NCBI RefSeq assembly: GCF_014839805.1
Contig: NC_051142.1
Location: 3,038,001 to 3,102,000, forward strand
DNA from: Manduca sexta
Lineage: Eukaryota; Arthropoda; Insecta; Lepidoptera; Sphingidae
Length of the DNA stretch: 64,000 nt
Reading direction: 5' to 3'
Shown here: one piece after another, positions 1-9,166 of the stretch
How positions within the stretch are numbered: position 1 is the first letter of the stretch
Layout of the letters: every line of letters starts with the position of its first letter
The notes under the pieces: model-generated
Seen by the model: only the letters and a program-made list of their open reading frames with translations
Databases searched by the model: none
Told to the model about the DNA's origin: nothing
Program-made: the position numbers and the translations under genes

Positions 1-694
1 TTTATAATTAGCATACTGGAAATATTTGGAACTTTCCAAACCACCATAAATACATTGTTGGCTATGACAAATCTACGAATATTTTTATATCATTTATGGA
101 ATTCCTCAAAATGTACTTAACCAAAGCTAAGCCCCATTCTAGGAATTAGCTTTAAAGATACAGGCAGTTGAGTGAGTGTAAAAAAACACTTTTAAACTTT
201 ATACTCAAATTACACAATGATATTTTACAGCCACCTACATTATTACTGAACAGAGAAACCTGGTAACATCATTCGAAATTCAAATTCACTGTACATTTGA
301 AACTACATAATACATTTATGATCTAGATTCTAGAAACAATCCATCTCTCTATAGAACATTTCGAACAAAGCACACGGGAATTAAGCCCCCTGACACGTCT
401 AACTTATAATAATTCCCGTAATAGCACAGAATTGTATATCAAAGCAATATTCTGCTCCGGGAAGCGGATCTAGACCGTTATTGTTCGATGAACTTTAGAG
501 TTTACGTATCTGCGAGGTTGTCTGTTTCGCGTAATGTTGAAAACATATATTGTTTCGTGTTCAACGTCTGCTGTATATTTTCTGTATATAATTAATGTTC
601 TGTTGTTATTGCTCTTTGTAGTTCAGTTCACTTAATTATTCATAGGATAGATGTGCGTAACTTAAAAAAGGTTGTGTGTTTTGTTATAGTGTAA
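1..694. other. No gene seen
   Basis: AT-rich DNA with stops in all frames and no repeat family I can place. Confidence 0.5.
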
Positions 695-795
695 CCCCCT
701 TATACATAGACATTTTTTTTTCTAAGGACGGAACAAATCTTTATTATCACAGCTTTGCAACGTCCTTAGATAAAAAACGTCTATGAATAAGGGGG
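695..795. mobile_element. Hairpin MITE, 101 bp
   Basis: Almost the whole element is an inverted repeat. The left arm starts CCCCCTTATACATAGAC and runs through CTAAGGACG. The right arm, read on the other strand, starts CCCCCTTATTCATAGAC and also reaches CTAAGGACG. The loop is about 25 bases. This is the fold-back form of a small non-autonomous DNA transposon. I could not fix a target duplication, so the superfamily is open. A transcript would fold like a microRNA precursor. Confidence 0.7.
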
Positions 796-856
796 TGAGA
801 TATTATAGCTAGAAGTGTAGAGGTGTGCTTTAGTTAGTGTAGTATTTTTACTATAT

Positions 857-1024
857 GATAATAATTACAACGTCGACTACAAGGTGGACGGACGACCTGG
901 CTAAGGTCGCAGGAAGTCGCTGGATGCAGGCCGCTTCCAACTGGTCGACGTGGAGATCCTTGGGGGAGGCCTATGTTCAGCAGTGGACTTCCTGTGGCTG
1001 AGATGATGATGATGATAATAATTA
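857..1024 (+). mobile_element. 5'-truncated RTE-like non-LTR retrotransposon end
   Basis: A 146-bp insert (868-1013) is flanked by a perfect 11-bp direct repeat GATAATAATTA at 857-867 and 1014-1024, the target-site duplication of a retrotransposed copy. It holds only the last codons of the second ORF and a GAT repeat tail, as in RTE-clade elements. A related copy lies at 26846-26990 on the other strand. Assignment to RTE is from recall of lepidopteran elements. Confidence 0.75.
882..1001 (+). pseudogene. RTE-like ORF2 C-terminus
   Basis: Forty in-frame codons including the stop. The peptide begins RWTDDLAKVAGSRWMQAA and ends SLGEAYVQQWTSCG, followed by TGA that runs straight into the GAT repeat. 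This is the extreme C-terminus of a reverse transcriptase ORF, beyond the catalytic domain. Everything upstream was lost by 5' truncation, so it is a dead fragment. Confidence 0.7.
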
Positions 1025-1265
1025 AATGTTATATTATACTTTTTTAAATCGCTAGATAAACTGTGAAAAGCGTGCAAGCTCAGAGCACAGAACTAGCGCC
1101 CCAATATTTATTGTTAGACCTTAAGGTCGGCTCACAATGGAAGTGAAGGGAGACAAGACGGTCGGTCACGATTGGCGCTAAATGTGCATCCGAGGGCTTT
1201 ACCACTAGCGCGAGCATCGAATAATGACCTTTTGTTGCTTTAATGAGTTATTATTTATGTTATAT
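1025..1265. other. No gene seen
   Basis: Intergenic spacer between an RTE end and a family E copy; nothing recognised. Confidence 0.4.
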
Positions 1266-1440
1266 TAGTGATAAATTGTATTCGTTATTTTTTAACCAAA
1301 ATGAGCCCCCGTGACCACGAAGGCTGCAAAGTCTTTGAAACTTCGTGGAGAAAACTAAAATATTAAAACCGCGATAAAATCCGAAAAATAGTTCAATTTT
1401 AATTTCAACTAAATTTATAAAATACAACTTAATTAAATAA
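1266..1440 (-). repeat. Family E repeat copy
   Basis: Contains GACCACGAAGGCTGCAAAGT followed by a diverged form of the E core, then the AT-rich arm ending in CGATAAAATCCGAAAAATAG. Other copies are near 7.1, 29.0, 35.2 and 51.3 kb. Family E looks like a small non-autonomous element; the copy at 51.3 kb shows inverted ends. Confidence 0.6.
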
Positions 1441-2114
1441 AATGTTCGTATGGATAAAACAGTTCAATTGTTGATTTTATATTCTGAGATTATTCATTCC
1501 ATGAATATTTTTTTATTGATTGGAAATATTTAGTGGATTGCTATTTTTATACATTTTTAATTTTATAATCAATCTTGTTGTTGTTTTATATTTTTGTCGT
1601 ATATTAAACAAAAGTTTTAATAACTATATTAAGCGGTATATAAAATATTTTTCAAAGAAATGAAATGGTGGCTGAAAATAAAAAAAAAACATCTAGTTAC
1701 ACGGCCATAAAATCAGTGGTAAAACCATTGTTTTTGTTTTTCTTTGACTTTATAATTTTTTGATGAATACATAGCAACAATGCATAATTAAAACACCGGT
1801 AAACTATGTTGAAAAAGGAATTAAATAATAATAGAATTATTACTAGAACGTGAAAACAGAAATGTTGATAAAAGACTTAGTTCAATCTAACTTTTAATCG
1901 GCCAAGGCGAAACTTACGTCCAAAAGATTTACACTCGCTCGTAAATAATAACTATTGTCCTATTATGAGTTATGGCTTTGTTGTATATTACCATTGGGAT
2001 AATGCCGTATCGAAGATTTGCTTCTAATACAAAAAGGCTGTATTTTGAAGTAGGTTATGAATATTGAGTTTCTAGGACGGAATAATTACACAATATTAAG
2101 TATTATTATACATG
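1441..2114. other. No gene seen
   Basis: Very AT-rich, poly-A runs, no coding signal and no family recognised. Confidence 0.45.
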
Positions 2115-2190
2115 TGCCTATTGCATGCGCGGTACGATACCGCTCTTAGGTTTCTGATTCGAATCCCGTGTCGGGCTAAGTGATATTGTG
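2115..2190 (+). mobile_element. SINE-B head fragment
   Basis: Carries a tRNA-like B box in TGATTCGAATCCCGTGTCGG followed by GCTAAGTGATATTG, the head of SINE-B read on this strand. The rest is missing; family E sequence follows directly at 2196. Confidence 0.45.
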
Positions 2191-2195
2191 TCCAC

Positions 2196-2256
2196 GAAAT
2201 GAAACTATTTTTCGGATTTTACCGCGGTTTAAGTATATTTATATTTTCTCCCATAT
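2196..2256 (+). repeat. Family E fragment
   Basis: Matches the AT-rich arm of family E (AAACTATTTTTCGGATTTTA, then CGCGGTTTAAG). The core that should follow is absent, so this is a truncated copy abutting a SINE-B head. Confidence 0.45.
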
Positions 2257-2804
2257 TGTGTTATATATGATATTGAGCCTTAGAATTCCATATTCCTCTC
2301 ACAAAAGTAAAGTGTTATTAATTACCCTTTATTATGCCAGTTTTTATTCAGGACGTAACCGGTGGCACAAATACGAATTCTCAGTTCATGTAGGCGATGA
2401 AAATAAAAATATAAGTATAATTAAAAATGTTTTAACCATACCTTTCCACTATTCATGAGCATTAACTCTAATTTAAAGTTTTAAATGACTTTCCTGTTTT
2501 AAATTGCATATTAGCTTTGAGTGTTCACGGTGAAAAAGTGCAAACGCTCGAGCAGCGGAAAACTTGATGCATTCTGTTACTTTCTTTTTATGTTCAATTT
2601 GTAATGCATTGTCAATAAAAATAGCTCAAATTGCAGTTTATTAAACAGTCGCTTGTGAAATGGTTGTGAGTTTAATTTTGAAATCTAAGAAATAGAATTA
2701 CTGGTGGCTAGATTCTAGAGGCATACTCAATTAGTTGTCCGTGGTTAGAATTTGTGTCGGAAATGGGAATGGACTTGTCCGCTATCACTTTTTAGGACAG
2801 AAGC
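2257..2804. other. No gene seen; left flank of Harbinger
   Basis: No coding signal and no repeat family identified up to the CTG target duplication at 2805-2807. Confidence 0.4.
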
Positions 2805-3332
2805 CTGCCGGCCTAGCATGCGCATCACGAGATATCTCGAGAACGAGAGTAGACAAATTGTCGATGTCGATAAATATCTCGTTTTCTCTAACATGCGCAC
2901 CACGATCGACAAATTCCTCGTTGAAGACATAAGTTTACTCGTGAAGACAAACCGATGTTGCCCATTGAAATATATATTCTAAACATTTTATTTTCTAATA
3001 TAGCTACAATGGTTTTAGTTCATTCAATTTTTATAGATCTATGATCCAATTAGGTTTTTTTTGACGTTTTATGTGACAGTTTATGTCATAACAAAGAGCA
3101 TAATGTAAATAAAAAACGTAAATAAGTAAACAAATTAAAAATTAATAATAATGTTGTACAATATAATAAGGACACAAACATAAAATAACAGCTCCGCCCT
3201 ATTTTGGAGTACGAAGTAACAAGACACAAATCAAATAAAATCTAATAAGACAATTATTTGTACGAGTATATGGTGCCCAAGCCGGACTTTACCTCGGGTG
3301 ACTACGCCCCGCCGTGAGAACGATGTACCATA

Positions 3333-3646
3333 ATGCCTAATGGAATCAGTAGTCCAATCGGGAAGGAGATGGCTGTGGCTTTGGGCCTCACAAAATACCC
3401 AATTGATGTAAGTATATGTAGTGAAACAATAACCTTATTAGCAAAACACCAATGTTGTAAGTTGAACTTTGCAGCCACAAAGCTCAAGTATGTTCTTATT
3501 CGATGGTAATAACATGTTTTTTAGTATTAGTGTTTATTAAAATATGAAGTACCTAAGTATATATTTTCTTTTTGTTTTAGTACCGTGAATCAAGTGCCTC
3601 TACATTCATTGGAATGTCCCCAGCCCAGCAGTCAACACCATGTTGA
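3333..3646 (+). pseudogene. Possible second (accessory) gene of the Harbinger element
   Basis: Two open segments fit together as exons. The first (3333-3407, 25 codons from ATG) ends at a strong GTAAGT donor. The second starts at 3581 after a TTTTAG acceptor and runs 22 codons to TGA at 3644. Phase is kept across the 173-bp intron. The peptide begins MPNGISSPIGKEMAVALGL. Harbingers commonly encode a Myb/SANT- or MADF-like DNA-binding protein besides the transposase, and the convergent arrangement fits. I see no diagnostic motif, and an upstream exon may be missing. Confidence 0.35.
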
Positions 3647-4463
3647 AGAGCTTACCAAATACTACTCCCAAAAAGTTTTTAGTTGCTCGGTTTGAACTTA
3701 ATACTTTAATGAAAATATGTATTTTTATAACCAGTTTTTTAAGAAAAACTACATTTTTTAAATACTTAATATCATGTATATATATTTCGTTAGGTATCTT
3801 TATTTATACACTAGATAAAACATCTGTATGTTAGGAAATTTGGTTCTGTTCTGTTGTGTTCTTGTTCTGTTGGTTTAGGAAATTAATAATATAAGTAAAC
3901 TGCAGCAATTACTTGAGAGTGCAATTTCTGTTTCTTGTAAGTGTTCATAGTATTTCATTACAGTAATTGTAGGAATTTTGTTGTATAACAAGTTATTATG
4001 AAATATTCTATTGTTGCCTAAATTTGTGTAGAAGATTTTGTTGTAATAATGAAAACTATCTTGATATTTAAAATGTGAATATAATAAAATATACATTATT
4101 TACATAGGAAAATATCTATTTATTATAATTGAGGTCATCCTGCTTGTGAGACACTTGCAGGTACTGATAATTGTACAGGTTCTTCTCACATATGATGGTC
4201 ATTTATAATAGTTTCCTCCATTGGAACACTGTAACATAAAATACTGCATTACCTACAGTTACTTAACAATAGTAATATAATGTGAAGTTGTACCAGTGGT
4301 AAAATAATATAGTCAAACAACTATTTGAAACAGTGTATAACCATATATCCATTATTGTTATGTCCATCAGTATACAATCAGTGTAAATGAAGTTTTTAAT
4401 AAAGAAATAAAGCAAGATATTGTTTGTTCATATTGTTAAGTTGCATAGTAATAGTATCTTCTC

Positions 4464-5115
4464 CGATACCTGGCATTCACATTAAGAGTTTTGCTGTTTG
4501 AATCCATAATGTGACATTTTTTGGTAACATATAGGTACTAGTTTTGCAAAACATTATGGTAAAACAAGTTACTCATTTGTATTTGTAGTATTAAAATAAA
4601 CAAAATTAAAACTGCAATTAATCTGATTAAATAGCTCTTATTACCTCATTAGTTGGCACACTAATTTCATTTTTATGAAAGGTAACACGCTATGTATTAA
4701 TTGTGAAGATATTTCTCAAAGTACATTCATTTTTATTTCTATTAACTCTAATAATTAATTAATAGTACATTACCAGTTGAACCTTGGTGTCGCAGGCATC
4801 TTTCCTCATTTTTTGATATGGTGCACTTTGTGGCTCATTAGGAGGTAATATTTTTATATGAGTACAATCTAAGAGCCCTAACATACCTTGCACGTAAAAT
4901 TCACGAGTCTTACCTAAAAAAAATAAAAATGATACCATTATCTATAAATCAAAATACTTCAATTGATATTAAACTCAGCTACTTATGTAATTAAGTATGT
5001 AATAAATATATTCGATTACCTTTAAACGGACGGCTATGCCTTTGGCTTGAGACTCCAAATCGGGAGCAAACTTTTCTTTAATATACAATGCCATTCGTTT
5101 TGTAGCAAAGGGATA
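4464..5115 (-). pseudogene. Harbinger-type transposase remnant with introns
   Basis: Three in-frame pieces are visible on the minus strand. Piece 1 (5115-5020) has KRMALYIKEKFAPDLES and ends at a GTAATC donor. Piece 2 (4908-4774, exactly 45 codons) continues in phase, with MLGLLDCTHIKILPPNEP, the first catalytic aspartate block of the DDE nuclease (family pattern GxxDxTHI), and ends at another GTAATG donor. Piece 3 (4505-4464) reads DSNSKTLNVNARY, matching the stretch before the second catalytic aspartate. The PGSxHD motif and the third acidic residue are not found, and an in-frame stop precedes piece 1. It is decayed and likely inactive. Confidence 0.7.
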
Positions 5116-5646
5116 TCATAAATCAATTAAGTATAATATGTCTTCTTTCCACTTTACACGCCTCTCGTTTGTCGTATATCGATATTATTTTACTATAGTA
5201 AGATACCACCATCGCGTTTTAACGAATAAATTAAATTGATAATTTTCTCGGTTTATCTCTTCGTACAATATCAAAGAAGACAAATATCTCGTTTACATGT
5301 GTCAAAAAACGATAAAATTATTTGCTCATGTTAGGGTTTGTAGACAAAAATACCACAGATTAATAAAACATTATTTTTTCTCTACTTTTCTCGTGACAAG
5401 TCGAGAAAATGAGCGCGCATGTTAGTGTCGGTAGACATATAGAGATAAACGACAAAATCACGAGAAAAAGTGTCGACAAAATTTTGTCGTCGTGCGCATG
5501 CTAGGCCGGCTGGTGGCCGAATCAGTAGGTGTTCATATCAGGATCATTTCATGAACTTATAGACAAAAACCACCGTTTATTCTTCGTGCTACAGGATATA
5601 TTGGAATTCTCCTAAATAATCTATAGCATCCCATAACAGTTACAAC

Positions 5647-6004
5647 TAGGGTTGCCAGATTTTTTTTCAGCCTATAAGGGACAAATGCCTAAACAGGCAA
5701 AAAATACGGGATTTCAGTTTTTCACCCGAGATAAATAAGAAACAAAATTATTTTGTGACATTTTTTATTTATTTTTTTCAATATTATTTCGAGGATTGAG
5801 TCAGTTTTAACATAATATTTTATTAAATTTATTAAAAACCAAGTCGTACTTATATTTGTATGCAAAAATTCGAACGATGCGTGCGTGAGTACTCGTCAAT
5901 TGTGGATCGATCGATTTACGGGACAGAGACCGTCCCGCCGGGACATTTAAATATGTGCCTAAAATACGGGAAGTCCCGGTAAATACGGGAGTCTGGCAGC
6001 ACTA
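5647..6004. mobile_element. MITE with TA duplication, 354 bp
   Basis: TA at 5647-5648 and 6003-6004 border an element whose ends are GGGTTGCCAGA and, on the other strand, GTGCTGCCAGA. The interior is rich in CGGGA and TCCCG words near both ends. The ends match the element at 61682-61996 and resemble those at 11.4 and 31.5 kb. TA duplication points to a Tc1/mariner-like or related transposase acting in trans. Confidence 0.65.
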
Positions 6005-6343
6005 GTTACAAGATTGCGCCACCAGTCCCTTGAGATGCGTATCTGCCGCCCATCGCAACAACCTATCACATTATATTCAAATTCAAAAGAGCTCACAAAA
6101 GAATTAGCCGTTAATGTTTTAATTAAAGATCTTTTGGAATGATAACCGTGTCCTCATTCATCATTGACCTGGTTATTGTGATCAGCAAAGCTTTAATGTA
6201 AATGGATTTCGGAATCACCATACTTATAAAAAACTGTGTATTTTTTGAGTATATTTAGATATATTTTATTTTTCTACTAAGTCCCTTTATAATGGAACAC
6301 AACTTTCTTACAAATAGAGCTAAAAAAACAATTATTGTTCTTT
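6005..6343. other. No gene seen
   Basis: Intergenic; nothing recognised. Confidence 0.4.
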
Positions 6344-6552
6344 TTTATACGATCGCGGCAGTGGTCCAATAGAATGACGACTGACGAGAGGTGATTACCC
6401 CTCGGCAGTCGACACAATTATGCCGGCCTGTTGGAACCGAATATACACAGACTGATCCCGGAACGCGACACTTACGTGGGCCACTATGGTGGGTTCTAAC
6501 GCCTTGTATACGGTGGTCGCTATTCGGGCTAATATGAAATATATTCTACCAC
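6344..6552 (-). mobile_element. Family C copy
   Basis: Contains the C core CCCTCGGCAGTCGACACAAT, then TATGCCGGCCTGTTGGAACC and the end ATATTCTACCAC. Read on the minus strand it starts GGTGGTAGG-like and ends in a T/A-rich tail, suggesting a SINE-like retroposon. About ten copies are in this window. Confidence 0.7.
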
Positions 6553-7089
6553 AAATAATTTATTGGTACATTATACCTATTATTAGTGAATAATAGCGAG
6601 TATTTTATAAATACACCTTTATTATAAAATTGTGATGGATCTAATTAAGAAGGTGACCTTTACCTTATAGCTTGTACGATACGATATAAATAAGTCTAGA
6701 TTTATGCCACCCTTGCCCATCAGCAGCGCACAAAACGACCAGTCATTGGCTATTCTGTACATGATTAAGGTCACGGGACTTTTCATAATGAAATTGGCCA
6801 ATCACGTCCATACGTAAGTGAGATAAAGTCCATAATATGTTATATAATTAATTAGACCCTATGAAATTCCCAGCTTATTGAATTGCGACCTTGTTAACAA
6901 CGCCGGCATTTTAAACCTAAATATATTAATCAGCCTTCGCAGGGCCGCATTGCAACAGACGATTGGGTCACATTTCTGAATTGACTGGGCCCCAGGAATT
7001 ATATACAAAATTAAGTAAATATTTAAATAGACACGTAAGTTATTTTTGTAGAAAATTTAATAACTATAAATTAAACATTGAAATAAAAG
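6553..7089. other. No gene seen
   Basis: AT-rich intergenic DNA; a moderately GC-rich patch near 6.93-7.0 kb is not assigned. Confidence 0.4.
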
Positions 7090-7094
7090 TATTT

Positions 7095-7275
7095 ATACGG
7101 ATTTTGTTACGAGAGTTTCGAAGACTGCATCCTTCGTAGTCACGGGGCAAACTGAAGATTACAAAGACTTCGAAACGTCAGGAGAAAACCATAATATTAA
7201 AAACTGCGGCAAAATCCATAAAAACAGTTTTATTTCAATGTCTGAACATTCGCGAAACATAAAAACTTATTATGC
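7095..7275 (-). repeat. Family E copy
   Basis: Shows CTTCGAAACGTCAGGAGAAA, then the AT-rich arm and the outer end AATGTCTGAACATTCGCG. The outer end (ATTCGCGAAACATAA) defines the family boundary used to interpret the interrupted copy at 51.3-52.5 kb. Confidence 0.55.
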
Positions 7276-8165
7276 TATAAATTAATGTTATACTCAAAGG
7301 TTGATTTACTTCGAACTTAACTTACCATTAAAATAAAAAAAGTCAAATAAAAACTATACTGACTGGCAAAATGCTGTGGTTTTTAATGAAAGACATCCAT
7401 AAGGTCGATATTACAAATTAGAGGCTACGGATAACCCCCACTCCATATTGTAAAGCCTACCCTGTCCAGGCTTTATGTTCGCGCGCAAATTTTCATACGA
7501 CCAGCTGGATTAAAGCTTAAAAATATTTCATGCTCAATATTTAACGAACATTTCATTTTACCGGCAATTTTCAATATTATTAATGATTGTTGGATTAATG
7601 TAATACCTTCACAAATATTTTTGACAAGTCCACTAATTAATGTGACGTTGTACAAATACTTATTAAAGCATAATGAATAAAATGCAGTATGGTTTAAATA
7701 ACAGTGATTTTAGAGAGTTATTTTCCTTAACGATAAAATTATACCTAAGTGAATTGGAACTTATTGCCCCCGTATTTCAAATACTACAGAGTTACTTTAA
7801 CAGATTTTCATGAGTGCTGTCTCATTCCAGTAAGGTTCAAAATCCAGCCAGTCAAAACATACAAAAAAACTACAGCGATAGCTTCCTATACTCTATAATA
7901 AAAAATGAAGATTCTTTGAATTACAACCAACACAAACACTACATTCTTTGCATCCATTACTTTTATTACCACGTCTGCAATAATTGTTAATACAAACATT
8001 ATCAAGCCGCGTGAGAAATGGAACGCACAAAGCGCCGGTAAGTATCGAACAAACAAGCAAGCGTGAGGCGTGACGAGCGGACAAACAGACAAATATGTGG
8101 TCGCTGCAAAGATCAATATTTGGGAGAAAGTACTGCTGGAGAAAAAATATTAAGACCATTGACAT
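7276..8165. other. No gene seen
   Basis: Two overlapping minus-strand frames of 76 and 90 codons lie at 7.9-8.2 kb. They match no family I know and have no splice or start context, so I treat them as chance. Confidence 0.4.
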
Positions 8166-8487
8166 AATATATTCTATAGACAGGAACGTCCATATAAACT
8201 ATTTGTTCAACATCTGAACCAAAATGGCAACCAAAACGTCACTGTTATAACTTATTTATTCACGGGAACAACAAATAATTTTACTTATTTGACTAATATT
8301 TTTTATTCACATCCAGGTTTGCACTTAGACTCGCGTTTTTATATTATGAGCGCCACTATGTAACAACCACAAGCATCAATATTGATACCATACTAAGACC
8401 AGTTTGAATGGATGACAGTTCAATTTAGTTGACAACAGTCAATGTTCAGAACGCCTAATCTAGTACGTAGTACATATATATCGATGT
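8166..8487 (+). repeat. Family H repeat, copy 1
   Basis: About 322 bp that repeats at 43421-43744 with near-collinear identity, from GAACGTCCATATAAAC to CTAGTACGTAGTACATATA. No ORF or clear inverted ends; an unclassified dispersed repeat. Confidence 0.65.
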
Positions 8488-8809
8488 TTAAGACTAAATG
8501 GATCAGACATTATGTCTTAAAATAAGAATAAGTGTATATGTCATGCAGTGGTGAATGGTGAAATTTTCTGAACGGGAACACGATGCAACATAATAGCTAC
8601 TAATATACATAAACGCGGTCTGCCAACAGTACTAATGATAATTAGATTTTATTTTTATTTATTTATTTAGCACTTCATATACAAATGTATACAGGCGGAC
8701 TTAATGCCATAGGCATTCTCTACCAGCCAACCTTAGGGTGGTGCCGAGATAATCATGGTAGGTGCATGAAAGAAGGGTTGAAAATTTAAAAGTTCAAATG
8801 ACAAATAAT

Positions 8810-8811
<2 letters not shown>

Positions 8812-8842
<31 letters not shown>
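8812..8842. repeat. (AT)n microsatellite
   Basis: About 15 perfect AT units inside the nested LINE tail. Confidence 0.9.
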
Positions 8843-8848
<6 letters not shown>

Positions 8849-8888
8849 AAAATTACTATACACAAATATATATGTAATATATGAAGAA

Positions 8889-9058
8889 CTAAGGTGGTGA
8901 CTCTTCCGCTTTATTCAAGAGTAATTGCCGGACTCTCAATTTGAACGCTAGCCGCGTAGTGGACGTCCTGGTTTCGAGGGGGAGTGAATTCCACATAAGA
9001 ATAGATTGGATAGTGAAAGAAGAATGAGTGAAGTTAGAGCTATGAGGGGGACATTTGA
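8889..9058 (-). pseudogene. LINE ORF C-terminus
   Basis: Open to TAG at 8889-8891, with the peptide stretch SILMWNSLPLETRTSTTRLA then FKLRVRQLLLNKAEE. The pattern xxxWNSLPxxx...FKxxL is the extreme C-terminus of CR1/L2/jockey-type LINE polyproteins. All catalytic parts are missing through 5' truncation. Confidence 0.5.
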
Positions 9059-9166
9059 GAAGAAGAATTTAATTTTATTTTATTTAATTTTACATAAATT
9101 ACGAAGGGAAGCCGACAGGAATCGGGTTATATGGTCCCTTCGCCATTGAAGTCATGAAAAGCTTTG

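Larger units (their letters stand above)
2808..5509 (-). mobile_element. PIF/Harbinger DNA transposon, 2.7 kb, full length
   Basis: The two ends form a perfect 17-bp terminal inverted repeat, CCGGCCTAGCATGCGCA, and are bordered by CTG at 2805-2807 and 5510-5512. A 3-bp CWG target duplication is typical of animal Harbinger elements. Inside each end lies a second copy of the motif: TAACATGCGCA near 2890 and its complement near 5413, plus many TCTCG and GACAAA words, probable transposase-binding subterminal repeats. The minus strand carries decayed transposase exons (4464-5115). A spliced-looking pair of plus-strand exons (3333-3646) may be the accessory gene that Harbingers usually carry. Stops and lost segments make the copy inactive by itself. 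Confidence 0.8.
8649..9088 (-). mobile_element. 5'-truncated LINE 3' end nested in family I
   Basis: Read on the minus strand it has a C-terminal coding remnant, a 3' UTR with an AT microsatellite, the segment CCTATGGCATTAAGTCCGCC and an A-rich AAATAAATAAA tail at 8649. A short ATTTTA-like duplication flanks it. The interrupted host repeat defines both borders. Confidence 0.6.
8544..9166 (+). repeat. Family I repeat, interrupted by a LINE tail
   Basis: Left part 8544-8648 (AAACGCGGTCTGCCA to GATAATTAGATTTTA) and right part 9089-9166 (ACATAAATTACGAAGGG to GGTCCCTTCGCC) join into the order seen uninterrupted at 41643-41815. The 440 bp between them is a later insertion. Confidence 0.6.
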
